Assembly (NCBI GenBank): GCA_965656535.1
Contig: CBFHKX010000002.1
Coordinates: 62,001 to 126,000, forward strand
DNA length: 64,000 nt
Source of the DNA: Lishizhenia sp965656535
GTDB taxonomy: Bacteria > Bacteroidota > Bacteroidia > Flavobacteriales_D > Crocinitomicaceae
Direction: 5' to 3'
The notes under the pieces are model-generated. The model was not told where the DNA came from, ran no database searches, and was given only the letters and a program-made list of their open reading frames with translations. Below, piece by piece: positions 34,376 to 44,181 of this stretch. The first letter of the stretch is position 1. Every line of letters starts with the position of its first letter. The position numbers and the translations under genes were made by a program.

Positions 34376-37300
34376 TTATTTTAAAAGGTACAATTTTTCT
34401 ATTTCAGAGCTAGTTTCACCGAATTCGTTCTCTACAGTTACTTTGTAAATATAAACTCCTTTGGCAAGTTGGTCGCCAAATTCATCTCTACCATCCCATG
34501 TTATTCCTTCTGTTCTGAAACCAGCTGTTTTCACTTCTTCGTTTATGGTTTTTATGAGTCTTCCTGAAACGGTGAAAATTTCGATTTGTGTTTTTAAACT
34601 GTTACATACTTGGTTGTGTTCAAAATAAAAGTCAGTTCTGGTTGTAAACGGATTGGGGTAATTTAAGACGTGTTCTAAAACAATATTTTCTTCTTCTTGA
34701 ACAATAAATTCTAAGTTAATTTCAGATGAATTGTTGTTCACATCCCAGGCTTTAAGTTCTAATGTGTGTCTTCCTGGATTAAGTTGTGGGAGTTGATATC
34801 TTATTTTACCACTTTGGTAAGTGTCTAAATCTGCTTCATAAAACTCATTTAAAATAATTGCGTCAGCTGTGTTGGCGTCAATTGTTGCTGTAATATCATG
34901 CCCAATACCGCTGCCTGCAGTGTTGATTCCGTTTTCGTCAAAAAGAGTAGCAATCAAAATAGGAGTTTCATTGGTAATTCCTCCATCTACAAAATTATCG
35001 TCGTTTAGAGTAAGGGTTAAATCAGGTCCCATATCATCATTTAAACCAGACGTGTTAATTCCTCCAATATAAAAAAGAGAATCGAATCCTCCGGCGGATG
35101 TAGTTTCATTGTAGCCATAAAAACTTGCTTTTCCTTTACCAAAGTTATAGTCAATGTCTTTCGGAACAATAAAGTCGAAATCAAAGTATCCATTGGTAAC
35201 TGAAACTCTACCTCTGTACAGTATGTTTTTTTGAATTTCAAACTCTCGAGGGAAATCTTCGTCTTGCCCAAGCGTGAAAGTGGTTTTAGGTTTGTCGTAA
35301 ATACTGGGTTCTAAAATACCATTCTCAGTTGTTAAAATATTTCCAAACTGATCTTCTAGGTGTCCAGTCATACGTGCTTTAGAAAGAGCCTTAATTGTAT
35401 CTTGGTAGTCAGATGTTGCAAAATTATTGATAGAGTCTAGCACAACTTTCTGTGTAGGCAATGCAATGCGTAAAGCAGGGTCTCCAATTAGTGTAAACGA
35501 CCTTTTATTAGAAGAACCGCTTACTTCGTTCTTAGTTCTGCGAATAATTTCTCCAAAAGCCAAAGGATTTCCGTCGACTTCGCGAGTAAAAACATTTTCA
35601 AATAGTTTTTTATTCGTGGTGGTATTTACGCCAAAGAAAACAGAACGTGTTGTGGTCATTAAAGCAATTGCTCCTCCGTTCGGATTTAAGTGCATCCATT
35701 CTCCAGCAGAAACTCGCTCATTGTCGTCATATTTCGTAAACTCACAGGTTGCCGAAACAAACAAAGGCATATTATCTATATTGGTCCAGCTGTTTATTTG
35801 ATTAATACCTATTACACGCTCTTGAGCAGCTCCAGACTCCCCACCATGACCAACGTAGGTCATCATAATGTTACCGTTTTCGATGTTTCGGTTTATTTCT
35901 TCTGTTGCGTCCGGATATCTTTGTCCACCCGCCGTAACTTGCTGTTGATAGGCATCTAAATATATTTTTACAGCATTCATTTCATAGTGGTTTTCTTTCA
36001 CATAAGCGTAAGCTGGCTCGGCATCTGTAGGAATAAAGGTATCAATAGGATCGTCTCTATCGTCTGCAATAATTGAGTACTTCATGCGCCAAGCGCCTTG
36101 TGTAGAAGAGAAACCTTCCTCGTTGCAGTTTGCTGCGTTGGAACCACTAAACAAAGAAGAGCCATTTTTCATGTAATGTTCTATTTTGTTTACAACAGCG
36201 ATGGCTTGTTGTTGCGTTGTTGCAAGAATTCTACCCACGCCGATATCAAGGTCATCTCCATTCGAGATACTTTCGTTATCACCAAGTAGGCCAAAATAAT
36301 CATCGGTTGGTAAGTTGTTGATGAGGTTGATAGAGTTATTTGCTGGACGTCTAAAATGATAAGCAGGAACCATGTAATTGTTGTCGGCTACTCTATTTTT
36401 AGGATCGTAGGTTGCATCTCCAAAAAGCGTAAGATACTTGGGCATTAGGTTTGGATCTCCATTGGACCTATCAAAAAACATTTTAGCAAAGGTTTTGATT
36501 GCAGTAGCATCTTGCATCCCACCTGAGAATTCATTGTAAATTTGATTGAGTGTAACAACATGTACAGATAAGCCTTGAGTTCGGTGTAAATTTGCTAATC
36601 TTTCTGCTTGGTTTAAAAACAAAGGGTGTGTAACAATTAGATTGTCTGCTTGGGCTAATCCATGAAGGTTTTGAGGAGCAAGTTTTTCAATAAAAGTAGG
36701 AGCCAAATAGTTGCCGTTGAAGGTAATAAACTGGCGCAAGGAGTCTGTACCTACTTTAAACGTAAACACGTTACCGTTTAAGTTTCCGTTAATCACTGAA
36801 GGATTGTTAATGTCTGTAATTTCCCAAGTTTGTAAACCTGGATTGTAATTGTTTAGGGTAAATTCAGCAATTCCTCCTGTGGATATTGAGCCGATATGTC
36901 TAAAGTCCATCTGGTTTTCTGAGAAAGATAAATTACGCTCTACATTCACTTCTAAAAAGTCGAGGTATAAAACATCTGCCGGATTCGATCGATTGAAGGT
37001 ACAAGATAAATTAATATTGCCTGTACTTGCCTGAAAAGAGCTAATTTGGTTTGAAATATAAAAACCATTGCTGTTTGAGGCTAGAGTAGAAGATAGAAGT
37101 GTGTTTCCGGCTTGCGATATAACAAAAGTAGAATTGGAACCTCCTAATTTGTGCGCCCAGCCTGTTTTGAAGTTGACTGAACTTCCTGAAACAATGTTCG
37201 GAAAATTAAACGAAAAATTCTGAGTTAGGTTCACATCAAACTCTTCGCCAAACCAGCGCTGTCCTCCTTTGGTTAGGTTTACAAGGTCTTGTTCGTACCT

Positions 37301-38242
37301 TCCAAAATCATTGAATGTATTTACAGTAACAGTAGAAGGAGCACTTGTGGTAATCGCTTGCTCTACGCGTTTTGGAAGCGCGTTTGGATTTATATTTATG
37401 AAATAGGTACTAAAGTCGCTATAAATATGTTTTATCTGCGTAAAGCCAAAACTTCCTGAGCGCTCCCATCTGTCGGCACCTTGAGCATAAAAGATGATCT
37501 GGTCATTCTCATCAAAAGAGTTGTCTGTATCTCCTGTTATGCGTATAGCGTTCAGCGCAAGATCGTCTGGTCTAAAAAGGTTATTGTTTTCAGGTAAAAT
37601 TCCAAATCCATTACCATATATGTTGATGTGGTTTGGATTTAGGCCATTTGTATTTACGCCAATCGATTCTAGAAACTCACGGTTTATTGCATAAACTCCG
37701 GTTTTTTCAATTCGTATTTTGTACCAATCTCCACTACCATCTCTAAGAACTGAGTTGGCAACATAATCTCTGCTCTTCGCACTCAACCCATTATTTTGAG
37801 CAAATGAGATAGATACATCTGTTACTTTTTTTAATGTAGAACCAACCATCAAGTAAGGAGAAAAACTAACAAGCTCTATTTTTTGAGCTCTGTTTTCAGT
37901 TGTTTTTCTTGTAAATTGAATGTCTCCTGTAATTACAATGTTATTGCTTGTAACAAACTTTTTATCTACTTCCGAGGCGTCTTCATAACTGTAACTCTCT
38001 AGCTGTGATTCAAGTGTGTTAGTACTTTTATTAAAACGATGAAATGAAAGATATTTTTCACCTTCTACATTAGCCGTACTTAAATTGGGTTGTTCAATTG
38101 TTTCGTTAATTGAATTTAAAGTGGTTGTATTTTCTTTCCAGTCTAAAACAATTGTTTCTTGTCTTTGAGCAAGTGTACTATTAATAGAAACAAAAATTGT
38201 AACTAAACTCAGTATTAATCGTATCCTCTTAATCAATGTCAT
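34376..38242 (-). CDS. porU: T9SS sortase PorU
   Basis: Gingipain-family (C25) cysteine protease on the cell surface that removes C-terminal signals from T9SS cargo and attaches the proteins to lipopolysaccharide. A signal peptide ends in INSTLAQ. The catalytic histidine is in MTYVGHGGES (near residue 798) and the cysteine in FVSATCEFTKYDD (near 831). The C-terminus has a beta-sandwich sorting-type domain (VLNYPNPFTTRTDFYFEHNQ, TWDGRDEFGDQLAKGVYIYKV). I use the ATG at 38242; the 9-residue extension would need a TTG. Length 1288 is normal for Flavobacteriia. Confidence 0.95.
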   Translation of the reverse strand: MTLIKRIRLILSLVTIFVSINSTLAQRQETIVLDWKENTTTLNSINETIEQPNLSTANVEGEKYLSFHRFNKSTNTLESQLESYSYEDASEVDKKFVTSNNIVITGDIQFTRKTTENRAQKIELVSFSPYLMVGSTLKKVTDVSISFAQNNGLSAKSRDYVANSVLRDGSGDWYKIRIEKTGVYAINREFLESIGVNTNGLNPNHINIYGNGFGILPENNNLFRPDDLALNAIRITGDTDNSFDENDQIIFYAQGADRWERSGSFGFTQIKHIYSDFSTYFININPNALPKRVEQAITTSAPSTVTVNTFNDFGRYEQDLVNLTKGGQRWFGEEFDVNLTQNFSFNFPNIVSGSSVNFKTGWAHKLGGSNSTFVISQAGNTLLSSTLASNSNGFYISNQISSFQASTGNINLSCTFNRSNPADVLYLDFLEVNVERNLSFSENQMDFRHIGSISTGGIAEFTLNNYNPGLQTWEITDINNPSVINGNLNGNVFTFKVGTDSLRQFITFNGNYLAPTFIEKLAPQNLHGLAQADNLIVTHPLFLNQAERLANLHRTQGLSVHVVTLNQIYNEFSGGMQDATAIKTFAKMFFDRSNGDPNLMPKYLTLFGDATYDPKNRVADNNYMVPAYHFRRPANNSINLINNLPTDDYFGLLGDNESISNGDDLDIGVGRILATTQQQAIAVVNKIEHYMKNGSSLFSGSNAANCNEEGFSSTQGAWRMKYSIIADDRDDPIDTFIPTDAEPAYAYVKENHYEMNAVKIYLDAYQQQVTAGGQRYPDATEEINRNIENGNIMMTYVGHGGESGAAQERVIGINQINSWTNIDNMPLFVSATCEFTKYDDNERVSAGEWMHLNPNGGAIALMTTTRSVFFGVNTTTNKKLFENVFTREVDGNPLAFGEIIRRTKNEVSGSSNKRSFTLIGDPALRIALPTQKVVLDSINNFATSDYQDTIKALSKARMTGHLEDQFGNILTTENGILEPSIYDKPKTTFTLGQDEDFPREFEIQKNILYRGRVSVTNGYFDFDFIVPKDIDYNFGKGKASFYGYNETTSAGGFDSLFYIGGINTSGLNDDMGPDLTLTLNDDNFVDGGITNETPILIATLFDENGINTAGSGIGHDITATIDANTADAIILNEFYEADLDTYQSGKIRYQLPQLNPGRHTLELKAWDVNNNSSEINLEFIVQEEENIVLEHVLNYPNPFTTRTDFYFEHNQVCNSLKTQIEIFTVSGRLIKTINEEVKTAGFRTEGITWDGRDEFGDQLAKGVYIYKVTVENEFGETSSEIEKLYLLK

Positions 38243-38420
38243 AACGAAAGAAAAACCTTTGGTAAACAAATATCAGAACTTTATTGGATTCTGATGCATG
38301 TTTAACGAAGTGTTTGTATTAATATTTTAAGAAGTTGAAGAAAATGTAGATGATTTTACTTTTTTTTCGTAACATTGACGGTTATATTACGTTATGCTAA
38401 ATGGATTAATCCAAAATTGA

Positions 38421-39395
38421 ATGATTAAAAAACTTTTAATAAAGACTTCCATGTTGTTTGCTAGCTTGCTGTTTGTGGGTGATCTTCATGCGCAAGATCC
38501 TCAGTTTTCGCAATTCTATGCAAACCCATTGTATTTAAATCCTGCTTTCGCGGGATCTAATGGTTGTCCGCGTTTTGCAGCAAACTACAGAAATCAATGG
38601 CCAGGTTTGTCAGGTCAATTTGTTACCTATTCTGTTTCTTACGATCAATACTTTAAAAATATTTCGGGTGGTTTTGGAGTAATTGCTACACATGATCAGC
38701 AGGGTCAAGGAACAATAAACCATACAACGTTAAGTCTTATTTATTCTTATCACTTAAAAGTAAACCGAAAATTCACGATGCTTTTTGCAGGAAAGGCAAC
38801 ATGGAATCAAAAAGCCTTAGATTGGGATAAACTAACTTTCGGTGATATGATAGATCCGAGAAGAGGGTTTATTTATGGAACAGGAGATATTCCAAGAGGA
38901 GGTAATAGAGGGTTTTTTGATGCTTCAGCAGGTTTTGTTGGGTTCAGTAAAAACTTCTTTTTTGGTTTTTCTGCACATCATTTGAATAGACCAAACGAAT
39001 CTGTTATTCTTGGAGATAGTAAAATGCCTATCCGTTTAACAGGACATATGGGAGCTGAAATTCCATTAGGCAGTAAATCGAAGTATACGAACACTACATC
39101 AATTATGCCTAACATAATCTACCAATACCAACAAGGTTTTATGGAATTAAACATTGGTACATATGTTAAATATGGTGTTTTCACGGCAGGAGCGTGGTTA
39201 AGAAATAGAGATGCATTTATTTTAAGTGTAGGGTTAAATACTGGAGAGTTTAAAGTAGGATACAGTTATGATGTTACTGTATCGCGTTTGAATAATGCGA
39301 CATCAGGAGGAAGCCATGAGGTTTCACTTGGTTTAAATTTAAACTGCAAAGACAAACCTGTTTCGTTTAAAACAATAAGTTGTCCGTCTTTCTAA
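38421..39395 (+). CDS. PorP/SprF family outer membrane protein
   Basis: Type IX secretion-related barrel of the PorP/SprF family. A signal peptide (to LHAQ) leads to DPQFSQFYANPLYLNPAFAGSNGCPR, the family hallmark. Barrel strands follow, and the C-terminus reads SFKTISCPSF with a cysteine that I recall from the gldJ-linked members. Some PorP/SprF proteins attach type B cargo to the cell surface, others work with GldJ/GldK rings. At 324 residues it is 70 bases upstream of gldJ, which has its own promoter. Confidence 0.88.
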   Translation: MIKKLLIKTSMLFASLLFVGDLHAQDPQFSQFYANPLYLNPAFAGSNGCPRFAANYRNQWPGLSGQFVTYSVSYDQYFKNISGGFGVIATHDQQGQGTINHTTLSLIYSYHLKVNRKFTMLFAGKATWNQKALDWDKLTFGDMIDPRRGFIYGTGDIPRGGNRGFFDASAGFVGFSKNFFFGFSAHHLNRPNESVILGDSKMPIRLTGHMGAEIPLGSKSKYTNTTSIMPNIIYQYQQGFMELNIGTYVKYGVFTAGAWLRNRDAFILSVGLNTGEFKVGYSYDVTVSRLNNATSGGSHEVSLGLNLNCKDKPVSFKTISCPSF

Positions 39396-39423
39396 AATTA
39401 ATTAGAAAAATACGTAACCAAAA

Positions 39424-39453
39424 TTTGAATTGTCGTTATTGAAAGTAAATTTG
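39424..39453 (+). promoter_or_regulatory. Promoter of gldJ
   Basis: TTTG at 39424-39427, an 18-base spacer and TAAATTTG at 39446-39453 match the Bacteroidota consensus. The start point would be near 39459, so the TTG-led reading frame from 39430 cannot be the true gene start; the ATG at 39466 or 39487 can be. Confidence 0.6.
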
Positions 39454-39465
39454 CAAGGATATAAT

Positions 39466-41496
39466 ATGAAAAAACAGAGCAATAATATGAGATTTCTAAG
39501 TTACTTACTTGGAGCTGTAGCTGCGGTAGCACTTATAGCATCTTGTGCAACAGAGCGTTCTGATTCTACAGGTTGGGATTACAACAACCCTAGAATGGGA
39601 GGATTTCAAAGAGTACCTTTCGTAGATCAAGAAACAGGACCAGGTCTTGTTTTGGTTGAAGGAGGTACATTCACAATGGGAAGAGCCATTGACGATGTAA
39701 TGTTTGATTATGATAACAGACCAAGAAGGGTTACTGTTTCTTCTTTCTACATGGATCAAACGGAAGTAACTAACTTTCACTGGTTAGAATATTTATATTG
39801 GATAGACAGAGCTTACGAGACGTATCCAATGATTTATAAAAACGCTTTACCAGATACTTTGGTATGGAGATCTCCTTTAGGATTTAACGAAAAATACGTA
39901 GAGTACTACTTGCGTCACCCTGCATACAGAGATTATCCTGTGGTTGGTGTTTCTTGGTTGCAAGCCAACGATTATTGCAAGTGGAGAACGGACAGAGTAA
40001 ACGAATATATTTTAATACGTGAGGGTATTTTAAACTTCAACGTAGACCAGTCCGATGAAGCAACTTTTAACACAGAGTCTTATTTAGCAGGTCAGTACGA
40101 AGAGGAAGTTAGACAAAATCTACAAGATTTAGATCCGTCAAACGCTACAGGAAGAAAAGGAAAAGATTTGGCTGAGCGTATTGTGAAAATGGAAGATGGT
40201 ATTCTTTTACCACGTTACAGACTACCAACTGAAGCAGAATGGGAATTTGCTTACTACGGATTGATTGGAAACTTACAAAACGAAGGTTCTGAAGTTATCA
40301 CCGATAGAAGAGAATATCCATGGGACGGTCACTGGGTAAGACAAGATGACGAAGAGTTCCAAGGAGCTATACGTGCCAATTTTGTTAGAGGAAGAGGAGA
40401 TTATATGGGAGTTGCGGGTAACCTAAACGATGGTGCCGATGTAACAGCACCAGTTACTGCATATTGGCCGAATGATTATGGTTTATACAACATGGCAGGT
40501 AACGTTGCTGAATGGGTATTAGATGTATACAGACCGTTGTCTTCCGAAGATTTTGATGAGTTTAGACCATTTAGAGGAAATGTATTTACAACTAAATTAT
40601 TGAATAACGAAGGAGCAATTGATATTAAAAATGCACAGGTAGAATACGATGTTCATGGAATGAAAGAATACCTTAATGAGTTCGAAAGAATCCGTTACCA
40701 GCGAGTTTCTGCTTCAAAGCATGATCCATTTGATACTGTAATCTCTACCGGAATTGCTAAAAATAATGAATCTGCAAATCCTGTTCGTTCAGGTTATGCA
40801 CCAGATCCATACTTTGTTTCTCAGGGATTTAAAAAAGACGAAGTGGAATTAACAATATTAAAAGCCATAAATGAAGTCTTGGATGAGGCGATAGAACTGA
40901 GAAATCAAAAGTATAATACTGAGGCTGCCTTGAAGGTGCAAGAAGAAATCTTTGAAGGGATATTCGCAGATGAATTAAGAACAGCTCCAGGTGGAGAAGA
41001 TTATGCTTTCGAAATTATAACAATGTTGCGCGATGGTTTCAAAGATTTTATTGTTGATACTCCAGGTAAGTTAAAGTACAGGCAAGTAAGTGAAGAGGAA
41101 AACATTGGTAGATTAAATTACAGAAGAGATGATTATATTGATTATCTTGATGGTGACATTGAAAGCTCTATTTATTTCGGTAATGACGAGCGCAAGAATG
41201 CAATCAACCAAGCGTCTAGAGATCCAGATTTAATTATGTACCAAAGTAAATATGAAGAGTATGGATTAGATGGAAGTTTAGTAAAGCCAGGAGGTGAAAA
41301 CAGAACAGCTTGGCCAACTACTTTAGTTTCTGATAAAGCACGTGTTTACAAAGGTGGTTCTTGGAAAGATAGAGCATACTGGTTAGTAGGTGGAAACAGA
41401 AGATACTTAGACGAAGATCAAGCAACAGATTACATCGGGTTTAGATGTGCCATGGATAGAGTTGGATCGCCAGTTGGACTGAACTATAACAAATAA
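39466..41496 (+). CDS. gldJ: Gliding motility / T9SS lipoprotein GldJ
   Basis: Outer membrane lipoprotein of the GldJ/GldK family required for gliding and T9SS. The signal peptide ends in ALIASC, so the cysteine is the lipidation site; starts at 39466 or 39487 both preserve it. A formylglycine-generating-enzyme-like (FGE-sulfatase) domain is split: LVEGGTFTMGRAIDDV, FYMDQTEVTNFHWLEYL, VVGVSWLQANDYCKWR, RLPTEAEWEFAYYG, GLYNMAGNVAEWVLD, and at the end KGGSWKDRAYW and DYIGFRCAMDR. Between the last blocks lies an extra segment of over 100 residues, partly helical. At 676 residues it is longer than the GldJ proteins I recall. A terminator follows. Confidence 0.93.
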   Translation: MKKQSNNMRFLSYLLGAVAAVALIASCATERSDSTGWDYNNPRMGGFQRVPFVDQETGPGLVLVEGGTFTMGRAIDDVMFDYDNRPRRVTVSSFYMDQTEVTNFHWLEYLYWIDRAYETYPMIYKNALPDTLVWRSPLGFNEKYVEYYLRHPAYRDYPVVGVSWLQANDYCKWRTDRVNEYILIREGILNFNVDQSDEATFNTESYLAGQYEEEVRQNLQDLDPSNATGRKGKDLAERIVKMEDGILLPRYRLPTEAEWEFAYYGLIGNLQNEGSEVITDRREYPWDGHWVRQDDEEFQGAIRANFVRGRGDYMGVAGNLNDGADVTAPVTAYWPNDYGLYNMAGNVAEWVLDVYRPLSSEDFDEFRPFRGNVFTTKLLNNEGAIDIKNAQVEYDVHGMKEYLNEFERIRYQRVSASKHDPFDTVISTGIAKNNESANPVRSGYAPDPYFVSQGFKKDEVELTILKAINEVLDEAIELRNQKYNTEAALKVQEEIFEGIFADELRTAPGGEDYAFEIITMLRDGFKDFIVDTPGKLKYRQVSEEENIGRLNYRRDDYIDYLDGDIESSIYFGNDERKNAINQASRDPDLIMYQSKYEEYGLDGSLVKPGGENRTAWPTTLVSDKARVYKGGSWKDRAYWLVGGNRRYLDEDQATDYIGFRCAMDRVGSPVGLNYNK

Positions 41497-41516
41497 TTGA
41501 CATTAACATAATAACT

Positions 41517-41545
41517 AACCCTGACAGATTTGTCAGGGTTTTTTT
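41517..41545 (+). terminator. Intrinsic terminator after gldJ
   Basis: A perfect stem AACCCTGACA / TGTCAGGGTT with a 4-base loop (GATT) is followed by T residues. It ends only 6 bases before the murF ATG. Confidence 0.9.
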
Positions 41546-41551
41546 ATATCT

Positions 41552-42838
41552 ATGGAAAATTTATTCGAGTTGTTTAATTCTTGTAGCGGAGTTTGCACAG
41601 ATACACGAACAATAAAAAAAGACAGTCTTTTCATCTGTCTGCAGGGTGAGAATTTTGATGGGAACGAATACGCCAATGAAGCACTTCAAAAAGGTGCAAA
41701 GTATGTAATTGTTAGCGATACTGCTCAAGCTGATAATACTAAGAAGTTTTGGGTGAAAGACACACTACTTTTCTTGCAAAAGTTGGCAAATTGGCACAGG
41801 AATGCTATCGGCATTAAAGTAATTGGTATTACAGGTTCGAACGGAAAAACGACTAGTAAAGAACTCATTAATTCCGTGCTAGCCAAGAAGTACAATGTAT
41901 TGTGTACGAAAGGAAATTTAAATAACCACATCGGCGTACCTTTAACCTTGTTAGAACTGACTAGAGAACACGAACTAGCGATAATTGAAATGGGTGCCAA
42001 TAAGCCTGGCGACATTGCCGAGTTGGTAAGCATCTGTGAACCTAATTTCGGTGTGATAACCAACATTGGAAAAGCCCATTTACAAGGTTTCGGAAGTCTT
42101 GAAGGTGTTATAAAAACAAAGACAGAACTATTCGATTTTCTCTCGCGAGAGGAAGGTGTTGTCTTCTATAATCAAGACGACGAGCGTATTCGTCAGCAAT
42201 TACCAGCTAATTGTCCAACATTTTCTTACGGTACCACATCTACATCCAATGTAGTGGGTTCTCTAGTAAAATTGAAACCTGAGGTAGTGTTTTCTTTCCA
42301 ATCTACGGATTATAATTCTAAAGCACTGGAAACACAGATAATAGGAGAATATAACTTTTACAACTTATTATTAGCAACAGCTGTAGGTGTTTATTTTGAT
42401 GTAAATTTTGAATCAATTCGAGAAGCCTTGACCAACTATGCGCCTAAGAACAATAGGTCGCAGGTAGAAGTTACAAGTAGAAAAAACACATTGATTCTGG
42501 ATGCATATAATGCAAATCCAACAAGTGTTTATGCTGCCATTAAGAGTTTTGAGCAAACCGAAGCGAAACAAAAGATACTGGTGTTGGGAGATATGCTAGA
42601 ACTTGGAGAGGAGAGTATAACTGAACACCAGAAAATTGTAGATTTGGTTCGAAATCTTAGTATTACTTGTTATTTTGTCGGACCTATTTATAAGCGTGTT
42701 GAAAATTCTTCGTCGCATTTTTTTGAAAATAAAAACGAAGCGAGAAGCTTTTTTGAAAAGCACGACTTGCAGAATCAGACAATATTGTTGAAAGGTTCGA
42801 GAGGTATAGGTTTAGAAACGCTAAAAGATTTATTCTAA
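41552..42838 (+). CDS. murF: UDP-MurNAc-tripeptide--D-Ala-D-Ala ligase (MurF)
   Basis: Adds the D-alanyl-D-alanine dipeptide to the peptidoglycan precursor. The N-terminal UDP-binding region (SGVCTDTRTIKKDSLFICLQGENFDG), the ATP loop GITGSNGKTTSKELI near residue 96, AIIEMGANKPGDIAELV, LDAYNANPTSVYAAI and ILVLGDMLELGEES are all MurF-typical. Length is 428. gldJ-murF order is common in Flavobacteriia. Here a terminator lies just before the start codon, so expression must come by readthrough or from a promoter inside gldJ. Confidence 0.95.
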   Translation: MENLFELFNSCSGVCTDTRTIKKDSLFICLQGENFDGNEYANEALQKGAKYVIVSDTAQADNTKKFWVKDTLLFLQKLANWHRNAIGIKVIGITGSNGKTTSKELINSVLAKKYNVLCTKGNLNNHIGVPLTLLELTREHELAIIEMGANKPGDIAELVSICEPNFGVITNIGKAHLQGFGSLEGVIKTKTELFDFLSREEGVVFYNQDDERIRQQLPANCPTFSYGTTSTSNVVGSLVKLKPEVVFSFQSTDYNSKALETQIIGEYNFYNLLLATAVGVYFDVNFESIREALTNYAPKNNRSQVEVTSRKNTLILDAYNANPTSVYAAIKSFEQTEAKQKILVLGDMLELGEESITEHQKIVDLVRNLSITCYFVGPIYKRVENSSSHFFENKNEARSFFEKHDLQNQTILLKGSRGIGLETLKDLF

Positions 42839-43320
42839 TGAAAAACTTACTATTACTAACTTTTATTCTCTGCTTTACACCTGTTATTATGGCGTGTAGC
42901 TGTTTAGAACTTAAAGCTCTTACAAAACAAGAGGTACAGGAAGCTTCTCATATCTTTACAGGAAAAGTAGTTGCAATTGATACGCTTGTGGATAACAGAC
43001 AAATCGAAGTGTTAATCTCAATTTCGGAAATAATTAAGGGCGAAGAAGTGAGTGAACGAATAATAAAAACAAACCTGAGCAGCGCTGCTTGTGGATTAAC
43101 GCTTAAGTTGGGTCAAGATTGGTTTTTTCTGATTACTGAGTTTAAAGGGGAGTTGAGCGTAAATATGTGTGGGAGACACCACAATATAACAAAACCACGT
43201 TTCAGATTATGTAAAAAGAAACTTGGTTCATATCGTTCACAAAGAGAGTTTTACAAAGCAAATCTTCAGAAAGTAGAAACTTACAAAAAGGTAATTGCTT
43301 CTGTTGAAGAAACTATTTAA
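42838..43320 (+). CDS. Secreted TIMP/netrin-like protein
   Basis: A 160-residue exported protein with a signal peptide followed by MACSCLELKALTKQE. The mature CSC start, the SHIFTGKVVAIDT strand and the spacing of later cysteines (SSAACGLTL, VNMCGRHH, FRLCKKKLG) resemble the OB-fold of tissue-inhibitor-of-metalloproteinase-like domains found in bacteria. Whether it binds proteases is unknown. Its ATG overlaps the murF stop codon by one base, so the two are coupled. Its stop codon overlaps that of the convergent SIMPL gene by 4 bases. Confidence 0.7.
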   Translation: MKNLLLLTFILCFTPVIMACSCLELKALTKQEVQEASHIFTGKVVAIDTLVDNRQIEVLISISEIIKGEEVSERIIKTNLSSAACGLTLKLGQDWFFLITEFKGELSVNMCGRHHNITKPRFRLCKKKLGSYRSQREFYKANLQKVETYKKVIASVEETI

Positions 43321-44048
43321 TCTATTGCGTAAGTAAGTTTCATTGTTATTGAAGCTGTTTTATTCTTAGAACTCGTGTTATAGGTTCCACCCCAAGAGTA
43401 ATCTTCGCCAGAATCTTGACCTAAAATTTGAAATATTCCCATTTTAGCATCCTTTAATTCTCCAAGCTTAGAGCCTGCATTTACTGCCATGCTTTCAGCT
43501 CTCAGTCGTGCATTTTCCGTAGCTTGTGAGATAAGCGATATTTTTAAATCGTCTAAGTTTGTAAAATAATACCGCGGAGAGCTTGAGGTTATTTGTATTC
43601 CTTCATTTAATAAATCTGTAATTTCTCTAGAAACTTTTTCTGTTTTTGCGACTTCCTTTGACGAAATCGTAAACTGTTGAACAATCGTATAGCCCGTAAA
43701 TGATTCTCCAACGTATCTGCCATCTTCAGAATAATTAGATTTGGTATCTTGCCTAGATGATGCTGCTTTGAATACAATTTCTTCTTGTTTAATACCTTTT
43801 GATAACAAATAATCTAGTATTTTCTTTTTATCTCTTTTTAACTCATTATACGCCTGTTTTAATTCGTAGTTTGAGTTCGAGAATTCTGCATTCCAGACTA
43901 TTTTGTCAGATTCAAAGTTCGTTTCACCTAATCCTGTTACGGCAATTTCACCTTGTTTTTTATTTCTGTTTTTATACGCGTTGGCTAATAATCCAGCGCC
44001 AATAATAATGGCAATAGAAAATAAGGCTGGGGCAATGTAGTTTTTCAT
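43317..44048 (-). CDS. SIMPL-domain (DUF541) membrane-anchored protein
   Basis: A 243-residue protein with an N-terminal membrane anchor (IAPALFSIAIIIGAGLLANAY) and a periplasmic SIMPL domain (ITVTGLG-type strand as IAVTGLGETNFESDKIVW, GYTIVQQFTISSKEVAK, ATENARLRAESMAVNAGSKLGELKDA). The helix ARLRAESMAVNAGSKLG is the most diagnostic segment. Members oligomerise, but the role is poorly known. It appears to be a single-gene unit. Confidence 0.85.
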   Translation of the reverse strand: MKNYIAPALFSIAIIIGAGLLANAYKNRNKKQGEIAVTGLGETNFESDKIVWNAEFSNSNYELKQAYNELKRDKKKILDYLLSKGIKQEEIVFKAASSRQDTKSNYSEDGRYVGESFTGYTIVQQFTISSKEVAKTEKVSREITDLLNEGIQITSSSPRYYFTNLDDLKISLISQATENARLRAESMAVNAGSKLGELKDAKMGIFQILGQDSGEDYSWGGTYNTSSKNKTASITMKLTYAID

Positions 44049-44181
44049 GTAGTTTTTTTGAATAAAGATACATTCAAAAATTAAAGTGCTCTTTTTTTTT
44101 AGAGAAAAGTAGTTGAGAATAATTATTTGAAGAGTTCTATCTATTTTTTGATAAACAGTCGTCTATGTGGTTCTACTTAGG

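Noticed and set aside
35427..35801. 124-codon plus-strand frame within porU
   Set aside because: It is antisense to the catalytic region of PorU, including its active-site cysteine segment, and has no recognisable features.
39430..39465. Longer N-terminus of GldJ from a TTG codon
   Set aside because: The extension runs through the gldJ promoter boxes and would displace the lipoprotein signal peptide from the N-terminus.
44049..44181. Possible small gene or RNA between the SIMPL and lpxH genes
   Set aside because: No ORF with a plausible start, no stable hairpin and no exact -7 box were seen.
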